Of a DNA stretch of 64,000 bases, positions 17,243 through 26,375 are shown piece after piece (the stretch's first letter is position 1; every line of letters starts with the position of its first letter). Made by a program: the position numbers and the translations under genes. Source of the stretch: CALOAD01 sp942491415 (GTDB lineage: Bacteria > Cyanobacteriota > Vampirovibrionia > Gastranaerophilales > CALOAD01); NCBI GenBank assembly GCA_942491415.1, contig CALOAD010000022.1, positions 184,430 through 248,429 of the forward strand, in the 5' to 3' direction. The notes below the pieces were generated by a model that was given only the letters and a program-made list of their open reading frames with translations, did not search any database and had not been told where the DNA came from.

Positions 17243-18785
17243 ATGAGTAGGCAACCATTTTTTTATGATGTAACATTGAGAGACGGCAATCAGGCGCTTA
17301 AAAAACCCTGGGATACGGCCGAAAAAGAAATAATATTTAATCAGTTAATAAAGTTGGGAGTTCAAGGGATAGAAGTAGGCTTTTCGGGTGCGAGTGAGAT
17401 GGATTTCGAAGCTTGTAAACATTTGGCTTCAATTGCTCCTGATAATGTTGTTGTATCTGCTTTAGCCAGAGCTGTTGAACATGATATTACTAAGGTTGCC
17501 GAGGCGATAAAAATGGCTGCAAAACCAAGAGTACACACTTTTTATAGGGTTTAGCCCATTCGTAATGAAATATGTTCTTAAAAAAGAACCTCAGGATGCC
17601 AGAAAAATAGCTGTTGAGGCTGTTAAATATGCCAAAACGGCAATGGGAGAAAAAGGAGAGGTTCAGTTTTCTGTAGAGCATTTTGGTGATTGTGGCGAAA
17701 ATATCGGTTTTGTAATTGATTCCTTAAAAGAAGTTGTAGAAGCAGGTGCAACGGTTATAAACCTTCCTAACACCGTAGAGCGGACAAGACCGATGGAGTT
17801 TGTGAATCTTGTATCTATGGTTAAAAAAGAACTTCCTGATGATGTTATGATTGCAGTTCACTGTCATAATGATCTTGGTATGGCTACAGCTACAACGGTA
17901 GAGAGTTATTTTGCAGGCGCAACGCAGCTTGAATGTAGCTTGAACGGATTGGGAGAAAGAGCCGGCAATACCAATATTTACGAAGTTGCAGTAAGTCTTC
18001 ATAATTGTGGTGTTGATGTGCCTTTGAACTTAGCCGAGATCTATGAAACAGCCTTGATGTGTTCTGAAATGTCCAAAGTTGATATATATGAAAAAACAGC
18101 TTTGATCGGTAATGATGCATTGGCTCATCGTAGCGGAATTCACCAGGATGGGGCTGCAAAAACTAAAAATATGGACAAAGGGGCTTATAGACCTATTCAT
18201 CCATCTTTGATTGGTAGAGATGATGATGAAAAAATAGGATTTACGAGCCAATCGGGTAAAACTGCGGTGTATGAAATTATCAATAGGCTTGGATATCCTA
18301 TCACAATTGAAGAATCGGTTAGAATAACTCCTATAGTAAAAGAAGCTGCTGAAAAAATAGGGGAACTGCCAAATAGAAATATTATAGATATTTATAATGA
18401 GCAAGTTTGCGATGTAAAAGGACCATTTGCATTGGATGAATTTAAAAAGCTTGATGAAGGAGTGTTTAAGCTTATATTTAAGCATTCGAATAAAGAATAT
18501 GACGTAAACGGTTATGGAGATGGACCGTTATCAGCTTGTTTGGAAGCATTAAATCAGGTAGGGTTTTCTCAAAAGCTTTTACATTATGAGCAAAAGGCTA
18601 TTGATGAAGAGATAAAAGGTGTAAGTGCAGATGCAATGACAGTTATAAAACTTGAATCTCCTTGTGGCATTGTTGTTACTTGTAGGGGTAGGGATTCAAG
18701 TACAGCCAAAGCAAATGTTAAAGCTGTTTTTAATGGTTTAAATATAATTGAACAATTGAAAAAAGTTAAAAATCTCAAGAAATAA
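17243..18785 (+). CDS. leuA: 2-isopropylmalate synthase, interrupted by a one-base frameshift
   Basis: Condenses acetyl-CoA with 2-oxoisovalerate, the first step of leucine synthesis. The first frame gives FYDVTLRDGNQALKKPWDTA to AKPRVHTFYRV and stops at 17554. The second frame (from 17550 on) continues FSPFVMKYVLKKEPQDARK, with HCHNDLGMA, NGLGERAGNTN and HRSGIHQDGA, through the C-terminal regulatory domain. Removing one T from the run at about 17537-17541 restores VHTFIGFSPFVMKY, matching the HTFIATSP motif of known LeuA, and a ~513-residue enzyme of normal length. I read this as one real gene with a single-base insertion, either a sequencing error or a recent mutation. Close homologues such as citramalate synthase cannot be fully excluded. 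Confidence 0.85.
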
Positions 18786-18809
18786 TAAAGATTTTAAATC
18801 TTTATTATT
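18781..18809 (+). terminator. AT-rich hairpin after leuA
   Basis: A perfect 14-bp stem (AATAATAAAGATTT / AAATCTTTATTATT) with a one-base loop begins at the leuA stop codon. It lacks a clean T-run after the stem, so it may be a weak terminator or an mRNA 3'-end stabiliser. Confidence 0.5.
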
Positions 18810-18842
18810 GTCGTTTTAAAAGATGATTATTTTTTATTAGTC

Positions 18843-18871
18843 TTTCAAAAACAGGTTTAATAATATATAAT
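18843..18871 (+). promoter_or_regulatory. Candidate sigma-70-type promoter
   Basis: TATAAT (18866-18871) with a weak TTTCAA -35 (18843-18848) at exactly 17 bases spacing, 26 bases before the start of the next membrane protein gene. Confidence 0.42.
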
Positions 18872-18896
18872 TGAGGCAAAAATAAGGAGAAAGTTT

Positions 18897-19277
18897 ATGG
18901 ATAAAAGATCTGGCTGGTTTAGGATTATTTTAACTTGGGTAGTGATAGTACCTGACTTGATTTTATCATATATATCCCTTAGGAATCCTTTTTTTACAAC
19001 AGAAATGATGGCTTTAGCTCTCAATTTTGTTGCTGCAACAGTGTTATTTTATATTTATGTTGATATGTTTGTGGCTTCAAATGATGAGGAATATGAAGAA
19101 GGTGAGGCTGGAAAATCAAGAATGGAAGAACCGGAAGCTCCTAAATGGGGTTTGTATAGACTTACGTTTGGTTCTTTGATAGAAGATATGCTTGTTTGGT
19201 CAGGATTATTCTTCTTGTTATACAATATCGTTCCTGTTTCGTTATATGTTCATAACATCATAGGAAAAGCTATTTAG
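18897..19277 (+). CDS. Small integral membrane protein of unknown function
   Basis: 126 residues behind AAGGAGAAAGTTT, a strong ribosome site. Three hydrophobic segments are visible: ~8-28 (FRIILTWVVIVPDLILSYIS), ~37-57 (MALALNFVAATVLFYIYVDM) and ~96-118 (DMLVWSGLFFLLYNIVPVSL). Between the second and third lies an acidic linker (SNDEEYEEGEAGKSRMEEPE). I do not recognise the family. It is a single gene with its own promoter candidate and a strong terminator, flanked by leuA upstream and a small HTH gene convergently downstream. Confidence 0.7.
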   Translation: MDKRSGWFRIILTWVVIVPDLILSYISLRNPFFTTEMMALALNFVAATVLFYIYVDMFVASNDEEYEEGEAGKSRMEEPEAPKWGLYRLTFGSLIEDMLVWSGLFFLLYNIVPVSLYVHNIIGKAI

Positions 19278-19304
19278 CTTAATTAAACTTTTTTAGTTTT
19301 TTAA

Positions 19305-19336
19305 AAAAAGGCTTGATTTTTAAAATCAAGCCTTTT
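19305..19336. terminator. Intrinsic terminator
   Basis: AAAAGGCTTGATTTT pairs with AAAATCAAGCCTTTT with almost no loop, 28 bases after the membrane protein gene. A- and T-runs at both ends make it usable from either side. Confidence 0.82.
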
Positions 19337-19459
19337 GAAGTTGGATAAATTCCGTACCGAAATGCGAAATGATAATTATAAAATTGTAAATAGTTTTAAT
19401 CGGGGATGTGCTCAAAAAGCTTGCCAACATTATAATAAACTGAAATGCAGTCTTTTAGA

Positions 19460-19675
19460 TTAATTATTTTTATCAAATTTTATTTTATAACCTAAAATGT
19501 CTGCAATTAAAGCTACTTGATTGTAAGAAATGGTTCCATTCCTTAATTTTTTTGATAGGTTATCAAGGGTATATTGTTTATCAAGTTCTTCTCCCAGTTT
19601 TACTGCGAGTTCTTTCATCATTAAATTTTCTTGTGCGAGCAATGATTTTATTTGCTCTCTAGCTTTTAAATTCAT
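19460..19675 (-). CDS. Small helix-turn-helix protein (DUF6471-like)
   Basis: 71 residues from the ATG at 19675: MNLKAREQIKSLLAQENLMM, then KELAVKLGEELDKQYTLDNL, SKKLRNGTISYNQVALIADI and LGYKIKFDKNN. The order of helices and the LSxKLRNGTISY-AxxIADILGYKI pattern match a group of small phage-like DNA-binding proteins. A TTG at 19711 would extend it, but that TTG is the first half of a -35 box, so I prefer the ATG. The ATG lies 8 bases after a consensus -10, implying a leaderless mRNA. An inverted repeat overlapping the promoter suggests autoregulation. Confidence 0.7.
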   Translation of the reverse strand: MNLKAREQIKSLLAQENLMMKELAVKLGEELDKQYTLDNLSKKLRNGTISYNQVALIADILGYKIKFDKNN

Positions 19676-19682
19676 GTCTATA

Positions 19683-19711
19683 ATTATAGTTATTTGGCTA
19701 TCAATTGACAA
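19683..19711 (-). promoter_or_regulatory. Near-consensus promoter giving a leaderless transcript
   Basis: On the minus strand TTGTCA (19711-19706), 17 bases, TATAAT (19688-19683). The ATG of the HTH gene begins at 19675, about where transcription should start, so no room remains for a ribosome site. Confidence 0.7.
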
Positions 19712-19716
19712 ATAAC
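19689..19716. promoter_or_regulatory. Candidate operator inverted repeat
   Basis: GTTATTTG (19689-19696) and CAAATAAC (19709-19716) are perfect inverted 8-mers with a 12-base spacer. They cover the -35 and the edge of the -10 of the HTH gene's promoter, the classical position for autorepression. Confidence 0.55.
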
Positions 19717-19807
19717 GCTATTTGAAATAATATAAAAGCATAATAAGTATATTATTGACCTAATATGGCTATTCGGTAATGATAAAACTTAATAAAAGGA
19801 GCAAAAA

Positions 19808-20011
19808 ATGAGCAAACATAAAAAATTAAAAAAACTCTATGAAGAGATGCAATCAACCAATTTGGACGTTATTAGAGTTTTAGAATGTTTAATAATGTTA
19901 TTGGAATATCGTAGCCCTATTTGCACATTGCTTGAAATTGCCAAAAGAGACTCTTCGAAAGTGTTTGATGAAATAGAAAAAAGCAGAAAAATTTTAAATT
20001 TATTTCCTTAA
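19808..20011 (+). CDS. Small helical protein of unknown function
   Basis: 67 residues behind AAAAGGAGCAAAAA, a strong ribosome site. The sequence (MSKHKKLKKLYEEMQSTNLD, VIRVLECLIMLLEYRSPICT, LLEIAKRDSSKVFDEIEKSR) is mostly helical with no signal peptide. It is divergent from the small HTH gene and shares its regulatory region, so both may form a small accessory module, for example a toxin-antitoxin or phage remnant, but I see no diagnostic motif. A hairpin follows at 20083. Confidence 0.55.
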   Translation: MSKHKKLKKLYEEMQSTNLDVIRVLECLIMLLEYRSPICTLLEIAKRDSSKVFDEIEKSRKILNLFP

Positions 20012-20082
20012 GAACTCGAATTGCTAATTAATTTTTTGATAAAGTTATCAAAATTCCCACCCCAAGCCACCCAATACATAAT

Positions 20083-20101
20083 GAAAAGGCTTCGCCTTTT
20101 C
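20083..20101 (+). terminator. Short GC-capped hairpin, possible terminator
   Basis: GAAAAGGC - TTC - GCCTTTTC, 70 bases after the small gene. The T-run is part of the stem and short outside it. Confidence 0.5.
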
Positions 20102-20196
20102 GAATCCATAAAAATTTTGATAATTTAAAAGTAGTATTAAATGGTAATTTCAACTATCTGGCAATTCCGGTTTAAAAGGGTTTGTAATGTTAAAAG

Positions 20197-21549
20197 TCAA
20201 TTTATTTTATCTACCATTTTGATATATTCATCAATTTTAAACTTTGATTTGCAACCGTTATATGACATGAACCTTATTTTGCCGAAGACATTTCGTTCGC
20301 TCCAGGCTCTATCGTGGACGCCTCCGATGCTCCAGGCAACACCTACGTAACCGTTGGGGTCGTTACCGTCAATTTCGTATTTATCATTAAGATAAAGAGT
20401 TATTTCTTGAGCTTCTTCAGGGCTTTTTGTCCATTCAAGGATTTTTTTGCACCAGTACATTCTCATGTAGCCGTGCATTTTTCCTTTTTTGACCATTTCC
20501 ATTTGTGCTGCGTTCCATAGATCGTCGTGGGTTTGAGCGTTTTCAAGTTCGCTTTTTGAATATAAAAATTCTCTGGTGTCGTTTTTATGTTCATTGAGGG
20601 TTTTTTTAGCCCAGTCGGGAAATCCGTTAAAATTATCGTAGTTTGGGTTGTAAAAACAGTAGTTGTCCGATAGTTCACGACGTACGACCAGTTCTTCGAT
20701 ATAAGAGTCTTTTGAGCTTTGTTTTGCTTTTGATTTTAGTACTTCCAATACTATTCGTTGCGCAGAGATTTGCCCGAAGTGTAAGTAGGGTGAAATGTTA
20801 GAAGTTCCGTCAAGTGTGGGGTCGTTGCGTTTTTCATCGAATGTATTTAATTTGTTGATTATGAAATTATTTAAGACTTCTTGAGCCGCGTCTTCGCCTG
20901 GTTTTAACCAGTTTATAGGCTTTACGCTTGTATCAATATTTAAGTATTTATGAAAACCTTCCCAGTCGTTTTTAGGTTGAGAAAGTTCTTGATGTTGGGT
21001 TTCAAGTTCAGGGAATTCGGTGAGGTATTCAATTAATAATTTGTGTATTTTAGGGCGTATTGTTCTGGCGGCAAATTCTTGTTTGGGTGATGTTTGCCGG
21101 CATGGGCAGATATTATGCGCATCGACTTCGTAAAAAGGAATATCTAAAGAGTCTTTGATTTTGCTATTCCAGTTTTGGCTTGTTTTTAAGGGGTTAAAAT
21201 CGGTTATTAATGCGCTTGCATTCACTTTGTTGAGGAATTCGAGAAAAGGTTTGTGGGACGTGTCTTTTAGTATATAAAAAGGGATGTTTTTTTCTTTTAG
21301 TTTTTTTTCGACCTCTTGTAGCCCTTTGATCATAAAATCGTAGTGTCTCAGGGTTATATTTGAGTAAAAAGGGGAAAGTCCAAAGATTACAATTAAAGTT
21401 TGGTTGTTTTGCTGTGCAAGTTCTTGAGCGTAGATTAAAGCCCAATTGTCTTTCACTCTTTGATCTCGGTTTATTTTATAGATAACAGGACCTTTTTTGA
21501 TTTTCGCATGTTTTATTGTGTGAATTCTTGTTGGGGCTACTTTTTCCAT
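20197..21549 (-). CDS. phr: Class II CPD photolyase
   Basis: 450 residues. Uses light and FADH- to split cyclobutane pyrimidine dimers. Class II features are INRDQRVKDNWALIYAQELA in the N-terminal antenna domain, SPYLHFGQISAQRIVLEVLK, EELVVRRELSDNYCFYNPNY, KKGKMHGYMRMYWCKKILEW and NPNGYVGVAWSIGGVHDRAW, the FAD-binding part. The ATG at 21549 has GGAGGACTT before it and overlaps the upstream photolyase-like gene by 13 bases, so the two form a coupled pair. The MYWCKKILEW helix is highly conserved in this class. Function is firm; in vivo expression conditions are not visible. Confidence 0.93.
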   Translation of the reverse strand: MEKVAPTRIHTIKHAKIKKGPVIYKINRDQRVKDNWALIYAQELAQQNNQTLIVIFGLSPFYSNITLRHYDFMIKGLQEVEKKLKEKNIPFYILKDTSHKPFLEFLNKVNASALITDFNPLKTSQNWNSKIKDSLDIPFYEVDAHNICPCRQTSPKQEFAARTIRPKIHKLLIEYLTEFPELETQHQELSQPKNDWEGFHKYLNIDTSVKPINWLKPGEDAAQEVLNNFIINKLNTFDEKRNDPTLDGTSNISPYLHFGQISAQRIVLEVLKSKAKQSSKDSYIEELVVRRELSDNYCFYNPNYDNFNGFPDWAKKTLNEHKNDTREFLYSKSELENAQTHDDLWNAAQMEMVKKGKMHGYMRMYWCKKILEWTKSPEEAQEITLYLNDKYEIDGNDPNGYVGVAWSIGGVHDRAWSERNVFGKIRFMSYNGCKSKFKIDEYIKMVDKIN

Positions 21550-23000
21550 AAGTCCTCCAGAAAATTATCTGCAATTTTAATATGTTCGTTGAGTTTATCT
21601 TCGCTAATTCTTGTTAGGTATGTTGTCATGACTCTTAGTCTTGGATTTTTTTCGAAAAAGCCAATGTGTTTGGCTATGAATCGCCAGTAAAGACCGTCCC
21701 ATACTTGGCACCAGTCGTCTTCAGGAAAGTCGCTCATTTTTTTTATGTAATTGGATGAACTTAAATACGGTTTGGTCATCATTAATCCGCCATCGGCGAA
21801 CATACTCATTCCGTAGACGTTAGGCGTCATGACCCAGTCGTAAGAATCTATGTAAAGCTCCATGAACCATTTATAAACTTCATGAGGGCTTATTTCGCAT
21901 AATAACATGAAGTTTCCCAGCACCATGAGTCGTTCAATGTGGTGGTTATAGGCATTATCTAGTACTTTTTTAATTGCGTTGTCCAATGGAAGTATCCCTG
22001 TTGTAGCGTTATAAAAACATTTTGGGACAGGATTTTGGTGGTTCCAATAGTTTGAAGATCTTTGGAATTCACCTTTTATCGAATATACGCCTTTTGTAAA
22101 TTCCCTCCAGCCTATCACCTGTCTTATATAGCCCTCTAGAGAATTTAAAGAGGTTTTGTTTTTGCCGGCATGTTCAAGGGTGGTTTTTATAACATAGTTA
22201 GGGGTTAAAAGTCCGTTGTTTAGTGCAAAGGAAAGGCAGGAGTGGAATAATATAGAATCTTTTTCTGTTATGAAATCTTCGTAAGTTCCAAAATTTTCTA
22301 AACGATCATTTAGAAATTCTTCAAGCCATTGTTCAGCACCTGTGTGCATAACAGGGTAGAAAAAGCCTTCTGTCTTTCCGTAATTATCGGGGAAGTTTTT
22401 TTCGACATAAATTTTTGCCTTTTCCACATATTCGTTTTTTCCGTATTTTGTTATTTTAGGAATAGGGGTGTTTTTAGGCATTCTTTGTCTGTTTTCAGGG
22501 TCGAAGCTCCATTTTCCTCCGGAGGCTTTTCCTTTTGAATCTACTAATATTTTTAATCTTTTTCGTTGGTCGATATAAAAAGAAGTCATTGAAAAATGCT
22601 CTTTTCCCTTGAAAAATTCGTTAAAATGTTTTTCAGGAGTTAAAAAGGAAGAATTTGTAAGTTTTTCGATTTTTATATTGTATTTTTGTGATTCGCTAAA
22701 AAGTCTTTTGTTTAGCTCGTGGTCGACAGGGTCAATGAAGCTTATTAGCTCTATTTTTGATTGTTTTAAGGTATCAAAAAGATTTTGATTAAAATTAATA
22801 TAGTTAATTTTTAATCCTTTTTGTTTCAAAAAATCTTTGTAGTATTGCATTGAAGCTCTGTGTAGCAAAAGTTTTTTTTTGTGAAATTTAAAGTCAGTGA
22901 AATACTTTTTATCTTCCACCAAGAAAATTTCTTTGTTATTTTTAATCAAAGGATTATTTTTAAAAAGTTGATTAGGAAATATGATGGAAGCACTTTTCAT
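21537..23000 (-). CDS. Cryptochrome/photolyase of the PhrB (6-4)/FeS-BCP type
   Basis: 487 residues. The N-terminal domain (SIIFPNQLFKNNPLIKNNKE, DKKYFTDFKFHKKKLLLHRA) and the C-terminal FAD fold (GYIRQVIGWREFTKGVYSIK, LCEISPHEVYKWFMELYIDS, YDWVMTPNVYGMSMFADGGL, QVWDGLYWRFI) match bacterial PhrB-like proteins that repair (6-4) photoproducts. The known members bind [4Fe-4S] through four cysteines. Here only Cys ~368 and ~431 lie in the region, and the Cys-x-x-Cys pair is replaced by FPEDD, so the cluster is probably absent. The gene overlaps the class II photolyase gene downstream. Confidence 0.85.
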   Translation of the reverse strand: MKSASIIFPNQLFKNNPLIKNNKEIFLVEDKKYFTDFKFHKKKLLLHRASMQYYKDFLKQKGLKINYINFNQNLFDTLKQSKIELISFIDPVDHELNKRLFSESQKYNIKIEKLTNSSFLTPEKHFNEFFKGKEHFSMTSFYIDQRKRLKILVDSKGKASGGKWSFDPENRQRMPKNTPIPKITKYGKNEYVEKAKIYVEKNFPDNYGKTEGFFYPVMHTGAEQWLEEFLNDRLENFGTYEDFITEKDSILFHSCLSFALNNGLLTPNYVIKTTLEHAGKNKTSLNSLEGYIRQVIGWREFTKGVYSIKGEFQRSSNYWNHQNPVPKCFYNATTGILPLDNAIKKVLDNAYNHHIERLMVLGNFMLLCEISPHEVYKWFMELYIDSYDWVMTPNVYGMSMFADGGLMMTKPYLSSSNYIKKMSDFPEDDWCQVWDGLYWRFIAKHIGFFEKNPRLRVMTTYLTRISEDKLNEHIKIADNFLEDLWKK

Positions 23001-23154
23001 TTTTAACTCCGATTTTAGAAGTTGGATTTTAATTTGTTTTAAATAAAATAAAAAAGGTTGTCATTGATCTCCAATAGTTTTAAGTTGGTAGTTTAAAAGA
23101 TTAGATAATTGATTTCAGATATAATGGTGAAAATAGTATTTAAAAGGTGTAGTG

Positions 23155-23961
23155 ATGTCAGAAAAAATGATAGGTTTTATAGGTGCCGGTAAAATGGGAG
23201 GCGCAATAATAAAAGGACTTTTGAGCTCAGGATTTGCAAAAAAAGAAGATATTATAGCTTCTGAGGCAACAGAGCAATTAGCAGAAAAAACATCAAAAAG
23301 TCTTGGTATAAGCGTAATAACAGATAATAAAGAACTTGTGCAAAAATCTGATGTCATTATATTTGCGACAAAACCTTTCGTTATAAAAGAAGTATTAAAG
23401 AATGCCAGTAGTGAAATAACAACTCAAAAGCTTGTATTATCAATAGCAGCGGGAGTTAGTGTTGATAGCATTGAATCAATAATAGGGCAAGATATACCTA
23501 TAATTAGAGTTATGCCTAATACACCTGCGCTGGTGAATGAGGGAATGACTGCTATTTCAAGAAATTCAAGCGTATCTGAGGATCAGATTCAATATGCAAA
23601 GAAATTGTTTTCTAATGTAGGAAGATGTATTGAAGTTCCCGAAAAACATTTGGATTCTGTAACAGGAATCAGCGGAAGTGGTCCGGCGTTTTTTTACTTG
23701 ATAATAGAAGCGCTTGCTGATGGTGGAGTTAAAATGGGGATACCCAAACAAGAAGCTTTGGAACTGGCAGCTCAAACAGCTTTAGGTGCAGCAAAAATGG
23801 TTCTTGAGTCAGGAAAACATCCTTCGATTTTAAAAGATGAGGTTACAACCCCAGGAGGGTGTACGGCTGTTGGGCTTAGTGTGTTAGAAAATGAAGGTGT
23901 CAGAGCGGCATTAATAGAAACAGTTGAAAAAACAACCAATGCAGCAAAAGGTTTAGGGTAA
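23155..23961 (+). CDS. proC: Pyrroline-5-carboxylate reductase
   Basis: About 268 residues; reduces 1-pyrroline-5-carboxylate to proline with NAD(P)H. Visible motifs: nucleotide fold IGFIGAGKMGGAIIKGLLSS, IIFATKPFVIKEVL, RVMPNTPALVNEGMTAIS, and the signature VTGISGSGPAFFYLIIEALA to PKQEALELAAQTALGAAKM, then DEVTTPGGCTAVGL. The ATG at 23155 follows AAAGGTG; the in-frame GTG at 23152 is less likely. It is monocistronic, and its 3' end is 32 bases from the repeat array, which is on the other functional strand. Confidence 0.95.
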   Translation: MSEKMIGFIGAGKMGGAIIKGLLSSGFAKKEDIIASEATEQLAEKTSKSLGISVITDNKELVQKSDVIIFATKPFVIKEVLKNASSEITTQKLVLSIAAGVSVDSIESIIGQDIPIIRVMPNTPALVNEGMTAISRNSSVSEDQIQYAKKLFSNVGRCIEVPEKHLDSVTGISGSGPAFFYLIIEALADGGVKMGIPKQEALELAAQTALGAAKMVLESGKHPSILKDEVTTPGGCTAVGLSVLENEGVRAALIETVEKTTNAAKGLG

Positions 23962-23993
23962 ATTTGAGTCAAGTTTGCTAACGAGGCTTGTCC

Positions 23994-26375
23994 GAGCCAT
24001 AGAAATCAGGATGCTGGTTTTTGCGCAGCAAAAAGGCAGTAAACCGTAGGTCTAGTACGAAGTACATAGAGCTACGTATGAAAAGAAAGCATGAAAAAAG
24101 ACTCCATAGAGGAGTCTTAAAGTGGTGCCCTGGGTCAGACTTGTCTTGAGTTCTAGGCGAAGAATGAGCCATAGAAATCAGGATGCTGGTTTTTGCGCAG
24201 CAAAAAGGCAGTAAACCGTAGGTCTAGTACGAAGTACATAGAGCTACGTATGAAAAGAAAGATGAAAAAAGACTCCATAGAGGAGTCTTAAAGTGGTGCC
24301 CTGGGTCAGACTTGTCTTGAGTTCTAGGCGAAGAATGAGCCATAGAAATCAGGATGCTGGTTTTTGCGCAGCAAAAAGGCAGTAAACCGTAGGTCTAGTA
24401 CGAAGTACATAGAGCTACGTATGAAAAGAAAGATGAAAAAAGACTCCATAGAGGAGTCTTAAAGTGGTGCCCTGGGTCAGACTTGTCTTGAGTTCTAGGC
24501 GAAGAATGAGCCATAGAAATCAGGATGCTGGTTTTTGCGCAGCAAAAAGGCAGTAAACCGTAGGTCTAGTACGAAGTACATAGAGCTACGTATGAAAAGA
24601 AAGAATGAAAAAAGACTCCATAGAGGAGTCTTAAAGTGGTGCCCTGGGTCAGACTTGTCTTGAGTTCTAGGCGAAGAATGAGCCATAGAAATCAGGATGC
24701 TGGTTTTTGCGCAGCAAAAAGGCAGTAAACCGTAGGTCTAGTACGAAGTACATAGAGCTACGTATGAAAAGAAAGCATGAAAAAAGACTCCATAGAGGAG
24801 TCTTAAAGTGGTGCCCTGGGTCAGACTTGTCTTGAGTTCTAGGCGAAGAATGAGCCATAGAAATCAGGATGCTGGTTTTTGCGCAGCAAAAAGGCAGTAA
24901 ACCGTAGGTCTAGTACGAAGTACATAGAGCTACGTATGAAAAGAAAGACATGAAAAAAGACTCCATAGAGGAGTCTTAAAGTGGTGCCCTGGGTCAGACT
25001 TGTCTTGAGTTCTAGGCGAAGAATGAGCCATAGAAATCAGGATGCTGGTTTTTGCGCAGCAAAAAGGCAGTAAACCGTAGGTCTAGTACGAAGTACATAG
25101 AGCTACGTATGAAAAGAAAGCATGAAAAAAGACTCCATAGAGGAGTCTTAAAGTGGTGCCCTGGGTCAGACTTGTCTTGAGTTCTAGGCGAAGAATGAGC
25201 CATAGAAATCAGGATGCTGGTTTTTGCGCAGCAAAAAGGCAGTAAACCGTAGGTCTAGTACGAAGTACATAGAGCTACGTATGAAAAGAAAGCATGAAAA
25301 AAGACTCCATAGAGGAGTCTTAAAGTGGTGCCCTGGGTCAGACTTGTCTTGAGTTCTAGGCGAAGAATGAGCCATAGAAATCAGGATGCTGGTTTTTGCG
25401 CAGCAAAAAGGCAGTAAACCGTAGGTCTAGTACGAAGTACATAGAGCTACGTATGAAAAGAAAGCATGAAAAAAGACTCCATAGAGGAGTCTTAAAGTGG
25501 TGCCCTGGGTCAGACTTGTCTTGAGTTCTAGGCGAAGAATGAGCCATAGAAATCAGGATGCTGGTTTTTGCGCAGCAAAAAGGCAGTAAACCGTAGGTCT
25601 AGTACGAAGTACATAGAGCTACGTATGAAAAGAAAGATGAAAAAGACTCCATAGAGGAGTCTTAAAGTGGTGCCCTGGGTCAGACTTGTCTTGAGTTCTA
25701 GGCGAAGAATGAGCCATAGAAATCAGGATGCTGGTTTTTGCGCAGCAAAAAGGCAGTAAACCGTAGGTCTAGTACGAAGTACATAGAGCTACGTATGAAA
25801 AGAAAGCATGAAAAAAGACTCCATAGAGGAGTCTTAAAGTGGTGCCCTGGGTCAGACTTGTCTTGAGTTCTAGGCGAAGAATGAGCCATAGAAATCAGGA
25901 TGCTGGTTTTTGCGCAGCAAAAAGGCAGTAAACCGTAGGTCTAGTACGAAGTACATAGAGCTACGTATGAAAAGAAAGCATGAAAAAAGACTCCATAGAG
26001 GAGTCTTAAAGTGGTGCCCTGGGTCAGACTTGTCTTGAGTTCTAGGCGAAGAATGAGCCATAGAAATCAGGATGCTGGTTTTTGCGCAGCAAAAAGGCAG
26101 TAAACCGTAGGTCTAGTACGAAGTACATAGAGCTACGTATGAAAAGAAAAGATGAAAAAGACTCCATAGAGGAGTCTTAAAGTGGTGCCCTGGGTCAGAC
26201 TTGTCTTGAGTTCTAGGCGAAGAATGAGCCATAGAAATCAGGATGCTGGTTTTTGCGCAGCAAAAAGGCAGTAAACCGTAGGTCTAGTACGAAGTACATA
26301 GAGCTACGTATGAAAAGAAAGCATGAAAAAAGACTCCATAGAGGAGTCTTAAAGTGGTGCCCTGGGTCAGACTTG
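23994..26375 (-). repeat. Tandem array of 14 near-identical ~172-bp units, each including the 3' end of tRNA-Leu
   Basis: Units start (plus strand) with GAGCCATAGAAATCAGGATG at 23994, 24166, 24337, 24508, 24680, 24852, 25025, 25197, 25369, 25541, 25711, 25883, 26055 and 26226; spacings are 170-173. On the minus strand each unit reads: last 21 nt of the tRNA-Leu gene including CCA, a strong terminator hairpin (AAGACTCC-TCTAT-GGAGTCTT-TTTT), a ~32-nt hairpin (26277-26308 in the last copy), and a TTTTTGC/GCAAAAA hairpin (26250-26266). Thirteen copies carry a partial tRNA end; the fourteenth merges into the intact tRNA. Apart from 0-3 bases at one site beside the terminator, I see no differences between copies. 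E. coli tyrT has an analogous but shorter array (178-bp repeats with 19 bp of tRNA end). No integrase is nearby. Confidence 0.95.
26326..26350 (-). terminator. Terminator of tRNA-Leu (repeated in every array unit)
   Basis: On the minus strand AAGACTCC, loop TCTAT, GGAGTCTT then TTTT, starting 4 bases after the encoded CCA of the tRNA. The same hairpin recurs in all 14 repeat units. Confidence 0.9.

Noticed and set aside
17565..18785. Separate gene for the second part of leuA starting at the internal ATG
   Set aside because: The two frames join into one continuous LeuA; the internal ATG has no ribosome site and lacks the catalytic N-terminus.
23978..26061. Repeated 63-codon open frames (MAHSSPRTQDK...) on the minus strand of the array
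   Set aside because: They recur only because the units are identical; about half the copies are broken by the 170/171/173-bp length differences, no ribosome site precedes them, and they run through the tRNA end. A Tpr-like peptide is possible but not supported enough to annotate.
23994..26375. CRISPR array
   Set aside because: Units are identical over their whole ~172 bp with no variable spacers, and no cas genes are nearby.
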